Source: Fimbriimonadales bacterium (GTDB lineage Bacteria; Armatimonadota; Fimbriimonadia; Fimbriimonadales; Fimbriimonadaceae). Taken from it: a DNA stretch of 60,986 nt. Location of the stretch: the NCBI GenBank assembly GCA_026418055.1, contig JAOACB010000012.1, forward strand, positions 1 to 60,986, written 5' to 3'. The notes below the pieces were generated by a model, which saw only the letters and a program-made list of their open reading frames with translations, ran no database searches and was not told where the DNA came from. The translations under genes were made by a program, and so were the position numbers. Of this stretch, positions 8,296 through 15,626 are shown in pieces. Each line of letters starts with the position of its first letter. Within the stretch, counting starts at the first letter, position 1.

Positions 8296-8939
8296 CGAGC
8301 GCGCTCCAACACGCCGATCTCCTCCAGCGTTCTCCGAATCGCCTCTTCGGCGCTGTCGGGGTGCACCTCCCAAGCCTGCCAGCCCCGCTGAAGCGCCGCG
8401 CGAACGTTGACCGGAGAGTCGTCGAAGAACGCGATCCGATGTCCCGGGAAGGCCGCCTCCACGGCGGCGTACGCCTCGGCCGAGGGCTTGCGCGCGCCGA
8501 TCTCGTGCGAGCCGAACCGCCGGTCCAGCAACCTCACAGACGGATAGGGACTGTCGTCGCCGAGCAGCATCCAGTGGAGGGCGTTCGTGTTGCTGAGGCA
8601 GGCCGTTGGAGTGCCTCCTCTCTTCAGGTCTCGGAGCAGGGAAGCCACACCCGGGAGCTCCTCGCCCAGGATGCCCTGGTGCACGGCCAAGGCTTCAACA
8701 GGCTGCAACCCGAGGAAAGCCGCCAGACGGGCGAGGTATTCCTCATCGCCCAGCTCGCCGACCTCGTGCTCGTGGAACCCCGGACAGGCCTCCACGCTCG
8801 TGCCAAGGAACTCCTCGGCCAGGGAGGGGAAGCCGGCGCGGCGCAGAGCGACGCCCCAGTCCAGATGGACGCGCACCAGCACTCCTCCCAGGTCGAAGAC
8901 CACGACCCATGGATTCCCGTGATCTTGCCGAGATCCCAC
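8292..8939 (-). CDS. HAD-superfamily hydrolase (haloacid dehalogenase-like)
   Basis: About 215 residues. Motif I is VVFDLGGVLV (nucleophile Asp; the second Asp is replaced by Gly as in the FDxGGV subgroup), motif II CLSNTN, motif III GARKPS, and motif IV AFFDDSPVNV. These fit a phosphatase of the YihX/HAD-IA group acting on a small phosphorylated metabolite. I chose GTG at 8939 because TTGGAGG lies 9 nt upstream; extending further would run towards the divergent metzincin gene and gives Pro/Gly-rich, unconserved sequence. The end overlaps purA by four bases. Confidence 0.8.
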   Translation of the reverse strand: MGSRQDHGNPWVVVFDLGGVLVRVHLDWGVALRRAGFPSLAEEFLGTSVEACPGFHEHEVGELGDEEYLARLAAFLGLQPVEALAVHQGILGEELPGVASLLRDLKRGGTPTACLSNTNALHWMLLGDDSPYPSVRLLDRRFGSHEIGARKPSAEAYAAVEAAFPGHRIAFFDDSPVNVRAALQRGWQAWEVHPDSAEEAIRRTLEEIGVLERAR

Positions 8940-8998
8940 GACGCTGAGCCTCCAAGGATACCCGTGGGGCCGCAAGGGCCCTTTGGGGGATCCGCCGG

Positions 8999-9649
8999 AT
9001 GGTTGCACCCGCACGCGCGCTTCTCGCCGCCGCGATGGCGTCGTCGGTCGCCCTCTGTTGGCCTGCCGTTTGGCTTCCCGACGTCGAACGGCAGCTCGAG
9101 CGGGCGCGGGATATGGCGTCGGCGGGACGGCCCGACCGTGCTAGGGCGTACCTGCTCACCGTCGCCCCGCCGCGCATCTCGCTGGCCTGGGCGGTGAGGC
9201 CCGAGGACGCATGCGAAGGGGCGCGGGCGCTGCGCACAGCATCCGAGGCGTGGAACCGCGCCCTGGGAGGCGTGGGCGCGTTCGTGTGGCTGGAGCAGGC
9301 AGGCGCCGCCGACGTGGTCGTGTCGGTTCGAGAGACGCTCGGCGACGGCACCCGATCCTTCGCGGGCTTCACGCGCTGGACGCGGTCGGTGCGGGGTGGC
9401 TCGGGGCGCCTCACGGGCGAGCTGGCCTTGGCTACACGGTCTCGGGACGGCCGGCGCTTGACCCCCGCGGAGTTGCTGCACGCGGCCTTGCACGAGCTGG
9501 GGCACCTCCTCGGTCTGGCCGACGCCGCGGAGGCGTCGTCCGTGATGTCGCCCTTGGGGCTAGGCTCTCCGCTCCGCGAGCCGTCCGCCGAAGACGCGCG
9601 CGCCGTCCTGCGTCTTCGCAGCGAGGCGCTCGGTTTGCTGTCCCGGTAG
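8999..9649 (+). CDS. Secreted metzincin-type zinc protease (snapalysin-like ligand set)
   Basis: 216 residues with an N-terminal signal-like segment (ARALLAAAMASSVALCW). The zinc motif is HELGHLLGLAD at 165-175, i.e. HExxHxxGxxD: the third ligand is Asp as in snapalysin, not the usual His. The downstream Met-turn is SSVMSPL. Before it, FVWLEQAGAADVVVSV resembles the matrixin edge strand. Probably exported; substrate unknown. ATG with GGGGGA 7 nt upstream. Divergent from the HAD gene. Confidence 0.75.
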   Translation: MVAPARALLAAAMASSVALCWPAVWLPDVERQLERARDMASAGRPDRARAYLLTVAPPRISLAWAVRPEDACEGARALRTASEAWNRALGGVGAFVWLEQAGAADVVVSVRETLGDGTRSFAGFTRWTRSVRGGSGRLTGELALATRSRDGRRLTPAELLHAALHELGHLLGLADAAEASSVMSPLGLGSPLREPSAEDARAVLRLRSEALGLLSR

Positions 9650-9676
9650 GCTCCGGAGGGGCGACCCGACCGCAGG

Positions 9677-9682
9677 TATAAC
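9677..9682 (+). promoter_or_regulatory. -10 element TATAAC adjacent to the MTHFR fusion start
   Basis: TATAAC ends 6 nt before ATG 9689, placing the expected transcription start at or beside the start codon. No Shine-Dalgarno fits between, so a leaderless message is likely. Confidence 0.5.
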
Positions 9683-9688
9683 CCTGCC

Positions 9689-11503
9689 ATGCCCCTGTTG
9701 GACGCCCTCGCGGAGGGACGTCTCGTCGGCGACGGAGCCAACGGCACGTGGCTCTCCCACCTCGGTTTCCGCGAGCAACCCTGCGATCTGGCCAACCTGA
9801 GGGCTCCCTCGCTGGTGTCGGAGACGCACAGGGCCTATGTGGCCGCTGGCGCCGACGTGTTGGAGACCAACACGTTCGGGTGCAACCCGTTCCGCTTGGT
9901 GGATCACGCGGAGGACTACCGAGAGCTCTGCTACGCCGGCGCCAAGCTGGCCGTCGAAGCCGCCGAGGGGCGCTTCGTGCTCGGCTCGATCGGCCCGGCG
10001 GGAAAGCCCATCGAGCCGCTGGGTTCCATCCGGAAGGAGGAGTTCGCGGCGTGCGTGCGCGCCCAGGCTCAGGCGCTCGCCGAGGGCGGCGTGCATGGCA
10101 TCCTTCTGGAGACCTTCCTGGACCTCGAGGAGCTAGCGGTGGCGGTCCGGGCGGTGCGCGAGGCCTGCGACCTCCCGATCCTCGCGATGAAGGGCTTCCT
10201 CGAAGACGGCGAGACGCTCTCCGAGGGCCTTCCCGTCCGTGCGGCGCAGGCCATGGAGTCGCTCGGTGTGGCCGCCGTCGGTGCCAACTGCATCGTCGGG
10301 CCTCAAAGGATGTTGGACCTGGTGCGGATGCTGTCGGAAGGCACGAGCCTGCCGGTGTTGGCCTATCCGACGCCGGGCCTCCCGCAGCTGGTTCGCGGGG
10401 TGGTGTCGTACGACGCCACTCCCGAGTATTTCGCGCGCGCGGCCTACCGCTTGTTCGAGGAGGGGGCTCACTTGGTCGGTGGGTGCTGCGGGACGACGCC
10501 GGCGCACATCGGCGCCCTGCGGGAGTTGCTCCAGTCCAAGCCGTTGCGGGCGCACCGGCACGGCTCGGTGGAGGTTCGGGCGCGTCAGAAGGCGGATCTG
10601 CCCACCGCCCAGCCCAGCGAACTCAGCGAGAAGCTCGGGCGGAAGTTCGTGATCGCGGTCGAGTTGGACCTGCCGCGCGGCTTGAACCTCAACCGCCTCC
10701 TGGAGGGCGCGCGTCGGCTGAAGATCGTCGGCACCGACGTGGTGAACATCTCCGACGGCGCCCGGGCCCGCCTTCGGATGACCCCCTCGGCCGCCTGCGC
10801 CACGATCCAGAGCCGGGTCGGCATCGAGGCGATGATGCACTTCAGTTGCCGCGATCGCAACCTCCTGGCCATCCAAGCGGACATCCTGGGAGCGCACGCG
10901 CTCGGCATCCGCAACGTGCTGGCGATCACTGGCGATCCTGCCAACATCGGCGACTATCCGAGCGCCACCAGCGTGTTCGACGTGGACTCGATCGGCATGG
11001 TGCGGATCCTCAGCCGCTTCAACGAGGGCATCGACCTCGCCGGCAACAGCGTGGGACTGCGCTGCGCGTTCACCATCGCGGTGGCTTTCAACCCGCTCGC
11101 CATGGATTGGGAGCTGGAGCTGGATCGCCTGCGGCGCAAGGCGGAGGCCGGTGCGCACCTGGTGTACACCCAGCCCGTGTTCGAGCAGAGGGCGATCGAT
11201 CGCGCCTTGGAGGCGTGCGCCTCCGTAGGACTGCCGTGCCTCGTCGGGGTGTTGCCTTTGCGGAGCCACCGCCAGGCGGAGTTCCTGCACCACGAGGTGC
11301 CGGGGATCGAGATTCCGGAACGGCTCCGCCGGCGCCTTGCAGAGGCCGACGGCGACGAAGAGGCCCAGCGAATCGGCCAGGACGAGGCCGCGGCGCTGGT
11401 GCGCGTCATCCGCCGGACGGCCCAGGGGCTCTACCTGATGCCGCCTTTCGGCAACGCGGGTGCCGCGGTGCCGCTGGTGGAGGAGGCTCGGGTCGGTGGG
11501 TGA
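9689..11503 (+). CDS. Bifunctional homocysteine S-methyltransferase / methylenetetrahydrofolate reductase (YitJ-type)
   Basis: 604 residues. The N-terminal half (about 1-290) is a homocysteine S-methyltransferase with DGANGTWL, ETNTFGCNPFRL and the zinc cysteines in GANCIVGP and GGCCGTTPAHI. The C-terminal half (about 310-595) is a 5,10-methylene-THF reductase barrel: VIAVELDLPRGL, NISDGARARLRMTP, MMHFSCRDRNLLAIQADILG, NVLAITGDP, and AHLVYTQPVF. It would reduce methylene-THF and pass methyl groups to homocysteine in methionine synthesis or recycling. This fusion is known from YitJ of Bacillus. Its 3' end overlaps the next gene by 8 bases. Confidence 0.92.
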   Translation: MPLLDALAEGRLVGDGANGTWLSHLGFREQPCDLANLRAPSLVSETHRAYVAAGADVLETNTFGCNPFRLVDHAEDYRELCYAGAKLAVEAAEGRFVLGSIGPAGKPIEPLGSIRKEEFAACVRAQAQALAEGGVHGILLETFLDLEELAVAVRAVREACDLPILAMKGFLEDGETLSEGLPVRAAQAMESLGVAAVGANCIVGPQRMLDLVRMLSEGTSLPVLAYPTPGLPQLVRGVVSYDATPEYFARAAYRLFEEGAHLVGGCCGTTPAHIGALRELLQSKPLRAHRHGSVEVRARQKADLPTAQPSELSEKLGRKFVIAVELDLPRGLNLNRLLEGARRLKIVGTDVVNISDGARARLRMTPSAACATIQSRVGIEAMMHFSCRDRNLLAIQADILGAHALGIRNVLAITGDPANIGDYPSATSVFDVDSIGMVRILSRFNEGIDLAGNSVGLRCAFTIAVAFNPLAMDWELELDRLRRKAEAGAHLVYTQPVFEQRAIDRALEACASVGLPCLVGVLPLRSHRQAEFLHHEVPGIEIPERLRRRLAEADGDEEAQRIGQDEAAALVRVIRRTAQGLYLMPPFGNAGAAVPLVEEARVGG

Positions 11504-12314
11504 GACCAGGCTCGATCGAAGGACGCTCCTCAAGGGCCTCGCCGCGGGAGCGCTCGGCGGGCTCGGAGCGCTCGTCTTGGGGCAAGAGGTGGCTTCGGAC
11601 TTGGTGGTCGAGCGGCGTTCGCTGCCCTTGCCGGGTTGGCCCCTGGAAGGATTCCGCATCGCGTTGCTCGCCGACCTGCACGCGATCGACGAGCAGCGGA
11701 TGGAGAGGGCGCGCCGCGCCATCCGTCTGGCGGCCGCGGAGCGCCCCGATCTGCTGGTGATCGCGGGGGACTTCACCTCGAGGGGCACGCCCTGGGCCCT
11801 GGACCTTCTGGTCCAGAGTTTGAGCGACCTGCCCGAGGAGGTTCCCTGCCTGGGGGTGATGGGCAACCACGATTACGCCAGCGAGGATCCGCAGGGGGTG
11901 ATGCGCTCCCTGAGGGGAACGCGCCTGCGCCTGCTCCGCAACGAGCTGGCGCGCGTCGAGGGGGTGGCCGTGGCGGGCATCGACGACATGCTGTTCGGCC
12001 AAGGCAGCTGGGCTTGCGCCGCTTCCCACCGCGGCGCAGAGCCGCTCATCGCCCTCCTGCACGAGCCGGACTGGGTGCTGGAGGCCCCCACCAACGTGGC
12101 GTTGCAGCTGAGCGGCCACAGCCATGGTGGCCAGGTGTGCCTCCCGAACGGCACTCCCCTGAGGTTGCCCGCGGGCGCTCGGCGGTTCTGGAGGGGCTTC
12201 CATCCGGACGCTCCTCGCCCTCTGTACGTGACGAGGGGAGTCGGCACCACCGGACTGGATCTGCGCCTCTGGTGCCCGCCGGAAGTGTCGATCCTGACGT
12301 TGGTGCGAGCGTGA
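11496..12314 (+). CDS. Metallophosphoesterase, YkuE-like, with Tat-type signal
   Basis: About 272 residues from GTG 11496. The N-terminus DRRTLLKGLAAGALGGLGAL fits a twin-arginine export signal. Calcineurin-like motifs follow in order: LLADLHAID (DxH), VIAGDFTSRG (GDxx), GVMGNHDYAS (GNHD), LLHEPDW, and [12 protein letters not shown] (GHxH). It probably hydrolyses phosphodiesters or lipid pyrophosphates (UDP-DAG/YkuE group) outside the cytoplasm. A paralogue at 58825-59637 shares the C-terminal [16 protein letters not shown] signature. It is translationally coupled to the preceding gene by an 8-nt overlap. Confidence 0.85.
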   Translation: MGETRLDRRTLLKGLAAGALGGLGALVLGQEVASDLVVERRSLPLPGWPLEGFRIALLADLHAIDEQRMERARRAIRLAAAERPDLLVIAGDFTSRGTPWALDLLVQSLSDLPEEVPCLGVMGNHDYASEDPQGVMRSLRGTRLRLLRNELARVEGVAVAGIDDMLFGQGSWACAASHRGAEPLIALLHEPDWVLEAPTNVALQLSGHSHGGQVCLPNGTPLRLPAGARRFWRGFHPDAPRPLYVTRGVGTTGLDLRLWCPPEVSILTLVRA

Positions 12315-12316
12315 TC

Positions 12317-12345
12317 GGCCCGGGCGGCTGCCTGCCGCCCGGGCC
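12317..12345. terminator. 12-bp hairpin terminator
   Basis: A perfect stem GGCCCGGGCGGC / GCCGCCCGGGCC with a 5-nt loop starts 3 nt after the phosphoesterase stop. It sits between convergent genes, so it probably serves both. Confidence 0.7.
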
Positions 12346-12365
12346 GCACAGTGGGCGGGCGGGGT

Positions 12366-12539
12366 TCAGTGGCCCCGCGCGCCGATGCTCTGTTGCTCCT
12401 CCGCCGAGAAGCCCTTCTGCTTCATGCTCTCGTCCAAGCTCGCCGGCTTCATCGGGGTGCCCTCTTGGTCCGGGTGAGGCCCGCAACCGAGCAACACGCT
12501 GAAGCCGAGGAGCAGGGCCGACGTTAGTCGGACGACCAC
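12366..12539 (-). CDS. Tiny lipoprotein, function unknown
   Basis: 57 residues from GTG 12539, starting inside the 3' end of the prepilin-like gene (16-nt overlap), so co-translated with it. The N-terminus is a lipoprotein signal, LTSALLLGFSVLLGCG, with lipobox LLGC (Cys 19). The mature part is short, charged and probably helical: KPASLDESMKQKGFSAEEQQ. Too short to assign. Its position makes it part of the phytase/pseudopilin locus. Confidence 0.6.
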   Translation of the reverse strand: MVVRLTSALLLGFSVLLGCGPHPDQEGTPMKPASLDESMKQKGFSAEEQQSIGARGH

Positions 12540-13333
12540 GTCTTCCCCCAGAAGCGGAACAGGTTGCGCTGCTCCATCAGGTCGCAGTATTGAGCGACCG
12601 TGGAGGCTTCGGTCTTGGAAGAGTCGAGACGGCTGTAGCCGATGAACTTCTCGCGCCCGAACTTGGCGGCGTGGCCATCGGCGTACGCGCCGACCATCTT
12701 GGCGTTCGGGTAGTCGCGGCGGGAATCCCACACGAGCTGGTCCCAGCTCCAACCCGTGGCGTACTCATCGATGTACGGCCAGGACGCGTTGCGGGCGAAG
12801 AACCGCATCCACGAGTAGTTCAGGTTGGCGTAGCGGGTGGGCGCGATGGCCAGCCGCTCCGCCGGGCTCTCGATCGCCGTGAGGCTTCGGACGCCGTTGG
12901 ACTGGCTCCAGTTGATGGACTGGCAAGTGCCTCCCCAGCTGCGGGAGTAGCCGTCGGTGTTGAGGCTGAACGTGGTGACCCACTGCCACTTGTACACGTA
13001 CCCTGGGTAGAACGGGTCGGCGAAGTCGTCGCCGCCCGGGTCCTTCTTGAGCGGGTCGAAGAAGATCTGTCGGTTCTTCACGTAAGGGAACACGTCGCCG
13101 ACCCACGTGTCCGTGTGCTGATAGCTGGTGCCGTACTCGAACACCGCCATGTCGTCGTAGTCCGCCGAGTACATCGGCAAGGCCAGCGCCAGCTGCTTGA
13201 TCTGGCTGGTCGCCGTGGAGACCTTGGCGGCCGCCTTGGCTTGGGCGAACACCGGGAAGAGGATCGCGGCGAGGATGGCGATGATCGCGATGACCACCAA
13301 GAGCTCGATCAGGGTAAAGGCCCGTTTGCGCAT
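12524..13333 (-). CDS. Prepilin-type H-X9-DG (DUF1559-like) secreted protein 1
   Basis: 269 residues. Starts [20 protein letters not shown]: a class III signal with cleavage after Ala and Glu5 of the mature helix, followed by the [12 protein letters not shown] extension. The globular part has aromatic-rich segments (WVGDVFPYVKNRQIFFDPL) and a C-terminal NAKMVGAYADGHAAKFG that aligns with the prepilin H-X9-DG motif but lacks the His. Probably processed by the prepilin peptidase and exposed outside through the type II/IV-pilus pathway. Shine-Dalgarno GGAGGTG lies 5 nt before ATG, and a four-unit Pho-box-like array precedes it. Confidence 0.8.
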   Translation of the reverse strand: MRKRAFTLIELLVVIAIIAILAAILFPVFAQAKAAAKVSTATSQIKQLALALPMYSADYDDMAVFEYGTSYQHTDTWVGDVFPYVKNRQIFFDPLKKDPGGDDFADPFYPGYVYKWQWVTTFSLNTDGYSRSWGGTCQSINWSQSNGVRSLTAIESPAERLAIAPTRYANLNYSWMRFFARNASWPYIDEYATGWSWDQLVWDSRRDYPNAKMVGAYADGHAAKFGREKFIGYSRLDSSKTEASTVAQYCDLMEQRNLFRFWGKTWSSD

Positions 13334-13366
13334 GGAACACCTCCAAACCGAGAGAACCCTATGGTG

Positions 13367-13405
13367 GTTAAGCTGAGGTTAGAACTCAAAGAAGCTCCAG
13401 TTAAG
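13367..13405 (-). promoter_or_regulatory. Pho-box-like array, four hexamers at 11-bp period
   Basis: Reading the minus strand, hexamers CTTAAC (13405-13400), CTTCTT (13394-13389), TCTAAC (13383-13378) and CTTAAC (13372-13367) start exactly 11 bases apart. TAGGGT at 13361-13356, a possible -10, falls on the next 11-bp step. The direct-repeat, 11-bp geometry is that of PhoB/PhoP boxes. The array lies 34-72 bp upstream of the first prepilin-like gene. Confidence 0.6.
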
Positions 13406-13529
13406 ACGATCCCGGAGGCCGGTAGGCGCGGGAGAGAACGCACGGTGATCTACGGCCCCCTGCTCGGACTTTCTCGGGTGAGCGACCGAGCACGGCGAGC
13501 GAGTCGCCTCGAAGCCGAAGGGCGAGCGA

Positions 13530-13559
13530 GAGGGCCGGGGAGAAGCCTCCCCGGCCCTC
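13530..13559 (-). terminator. 13-bp hairpin terminator after prepilin-like gene 2
   Basis: Perfect 13-bp stem (13530-13542 with 13547-13559), loop AAGC, 22 nt after the stop at 13582 on the minus strand. It separates the gene from the Pho-box-like array of the next gene, so the two genes are probably separate transcription units. Confidence 0.75.
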
Positions 13560-13581
13560 GGGCCTACGGCAGGCCGCCGAC

Positions 13582-14454
13582 CTACTCGTTGAAGATCGGA
13601 GTCCAGCCCTTGACGCGGACGTTGTCTCCGCCCTCGGTGGTAGGCGGGAACACGAGCAACGGGATGCCCCTGCTGTCGACGCTGCACTCGCCGTTCGGGC
13701 CCCAAGTGGTCTTGCGCCACTTGGCGTGGCCATCCAGGTAAGCGATGGTGGTGCCTCCGTTGTGGCCTCCGAGCGTGGGGTCGGCGTTGACCGGGTCAGG
13801 ATAGATGCCGGTGCAGTCCTTCGTCCGGCTGTACAGCTCGTCGAGCTCGTCTCCCTCGATCTCCGAGTCGGTGGCCTCGAGCAACAGGAACGACTCCGCG
13901 GGCGACTGCCAGGCGCTCATGTTCGAGCCACCCGGAAAGTCGCAAATGTGCTCGTTGTACGAGTAGGTGGTCCAGTACTGGATGCTCCTGCAGCGACCGC
14001 CGCTGAAGTTGGCGCAGGTGAGGCCCCAGGACTGCGCCGGCTGAGGCCAAATGCACGCCGCTCGGGCGCTCGCGAGGTCCTGCGGGTTGTTCTTCGGTGC
14101 GTTCGGGTTCCAATAGAAAGCGTCGCTCGCCTTGGTCTTGTCCTGCGGCTGCTGCTTGATGTAGGGCTGGAACAGCCACGGCCAGTAGTAGCCTCCCCAA
14201 CGGTTGATGCGGCCTACGGACATCGTGGGGTCCGAGGGGCAGAAGTTGACCAGCGGATCGCTGGGCAGCATGTCGTCGTAGTCGCCGGCGTACATGACGG
14301 CGGCGAGCCCCAGCTGCTTGAGGTTAGACAGGTTCTGGGCCTGCTTGGCGGCGGCCTTGGCCTGGGCGAACACAGGGAAGAGAATGGCCGCCAGGATGGC
14401 GATGATCGCGATCACCACCAAGAGTTCGATCAGAGTGAACGCTCGAATTCGCAT
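13582..14454 (-). CDS. Prepilin-type H-X9-DG (DUF1559-like) secreted protein 2
   Basis: 290 residues. N-terminus [20 protein letters not shown] with [20 protein letters not shown], then a DYDDMLPSD turn typical of this family. Near the C-terminus [18 protein letters not shown] is a textbook H-X9-DG motif (His, nine residues, Asp-Gly). Several cysteines ([25 protein letters not shown]) suggest disulfides in the exported domain. SD GGAGGTG before ATG. Its own three-unit Pho-box-like array overlaps the phytase stop codon. Confidence 0.85.
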   Translation of the reverse strand: MRIRAFTLIELLVVIAIIAILAAILFPVFAQAKAAAKQAQNLSNLKQLGLAAVMYAGDYDDMLPSDPLVNFCPSDPTMSVGRINRWGGYYWPWLFQPYIKQQPQDKTKASDAFYWNPNAPKNNPQDLASARAACIWPQPAQSWGLTCANFSGGRCRSIQYWTTYSYNEHICDFPGGSNMSAWQSPAESFLLLEATDSEIEGDELDELYSRTKDCTGIYPDPVNADPTLGGHNGGTTIAYLDGHAKWRKTTWGPNGECSVDSRGIPLLVFPPTTEGGDNVRVKGWTPIFNE

Positions 14455-14477
14455 GGAGCACCTCCGGGCCTTATTGA

Positions 14478-14505
14478 AACAAGTCTATGTGAAGAGACCG
14501 TTAAG
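14478..14505 (-). promoter_or_regulatory. Pho-box-like array, three hexamers at 11-bp period
   Basis: On the minus strand CTTAAC (14505-14500), CTTCAC (14494-14489) and CTTGTT (14483-14478) start exactly 11 bases apart, followed by a possible -10, CAATAA (14476-14471). The array overlaps the end of the phytase gene by 5 bases and lies 23-51 bp before ATG 14454. Confidence 0.6.
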
Positions 14506-15538
14506 GGAGCCGCGCCCGAGCCGAGAGTAGGCCCAAGATCGGCTCAAACCCTGCGACCAGGTAGTTGCGGCCCTCGCTGTTCATGACCGCCAGTAGGCCT
14601 TTCGGGTAGCCCGGCAAAGGATGGGAGGTGCAGTCCAAGCCGTCCGTGTCGTCGGCTCCGAGCCGCAGGCGGGCCAGCAGGGCGTGCGGGCTGCGCCGGT
14701 CATACACGAGCACCTCGCTGCCGCCTTTCAGCTGGTTGCTGGACAGCAGGAACCCCCTCCCTTCTCCCAGGTCGTAGATGGCAAGCCCCTCGCGGTCCCC
14801 TTGGTAGAAGCGGTGGCCGAACTCACCCAGCTGCTGTCCGAAGCGCGGGGAGGCCGGGTCGGCCACGATCTTGCGCAGAGCGTAGCCCTCGTCGGCGTAG
14901 TGCACCACGCCCCAGAAGTCGTCCACGACGATGGCCTCGATCTCCCCCTCGCCGGAGAAGCGGCCGGCGCGGCCGATCGGCACGCAGTCGACGCGCGGAC
15001 CGTTCGGGACGAGGCGGTACACGCCGAGGTAGCCCTCGGTCGGACCCTCTTTGGGGGACACGAACGCGAAGATCGATCCGTCGGAGGGCCTGCGGTAGAG
15101 GCCGATGCCCATGGGCGCTACCCGCTCGCCGGGTTCGCCGACGAACACGTCGGTCTTGCCGCTCACGTCGCGCAGGGTTTGGGTGCGCGGGTCGATGGCG
15201 AAGATGCGCAGACGGCGCTGCAGGCGCTCGGTGGCCACGGCGATGTCCACCGGCCTGCCCTGCAGCCGCAGGCCGTACTCGACGTCGACGTTGTTCGGTC
15301 GGTCGATCCCGAGGATCTTCTGGCGAACCTTGCCGTCGAGGCCGTAGACATACAGCCCTCCGGTCGGCGCGGCTGTCTTGTCGTTGCCGATCAGCAGGCT
15401 CTGGGCGGGCCGCTTCGGGTGGATCCAGATGGCCACGTCATCGGCGTCGTCGGCCACAGCCTCCAGACGGAGGCTCGGGGCCACATCGTGCACGGGTGCT
15501 TGGAGCAGGGCGATCGCGCAGAGCAGCGTGGAGATCAT
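14501..15538 (-). CDS. Beta-propeller phytase (3-phytase)
   Basis: 345 residues with an N-terminal signal peptide (ISTLLCAIALLQAPVHD). Family signatures of the six-bladed calcium-dependent phytase: DADDVAIWIHPKRPAQSLLI, NDKTAAPTGGLYVYGLDGK, PNNVDVEYGL, GEIEAIVVDDFWGVVHYADE, YQGDREGLAIYD, and MNSEGRNY. It would release phosphate from phytate (inositol hexakisphosphate) outside the cell. The start is 88 nt downstream of prepilin-like gene 3 with a palindrome between, and no Pho box of its own was seen, so expression may depend on readthrough. SD AAGGA about 11 nt before ATG. Confidence 0.9.
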   Translation of the reverse strand: MISTLLCAIALLQAPVHDVAPSLRLEAVADDADDVAIWIHPKRPAQSLLIGNDKTAAPTGGLYVYGLDGKVRQKILGIDRPNNVDVEYGLRLQGRPVDIAVATERLQRRLRIFAIDPRTQTLRDVSGKTDVFVGEPGERVAPMGIGLYRRPSDGSIFAFVSPKEGPTEGYLGVYRLVPNGPRVDCVPIGRAGRFSGEGEIEAIVVDDFWGVVHYADEGYALRKIVADPASPRFGQQLGEFGHRFYQGDREGLAIYDLGEGRGFLLSSNQLKGGSEVLVYDRRSPHALLARLRLGADDTDGLDCTSHPLPGYPKGLLAVMNSEGRNYLVAGFEPILGLLSARARLP

Positions 15539-15573
15539 CTTGGCGTCTTTTCCTTAGGATTGCATGGGGAAGA

Positions 15574-15599
15574 CCGCCGCGGAGCCGGCTCCGCGGCGG
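15574..15599 (-). terminator. 26-nt perfect palindrome between prepilin-like gene 3 and phytase
   Basis: CCGCCGCGGAGCC and its exact complement are adjacent, giving an 11-12 bp stem with a tight loop. On the minus strand it is followed by TCTTCCCC. It lies 27 nt after the stop at 15627 and 35 nt before the phytase start, so it may be a partial terminator or an intercistronic stabiliser. Confidence 0.6.
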
Positions 15600-15626
15600 C
15601 CGAAAGGGCTCGGGCCCAGGGCCGCT

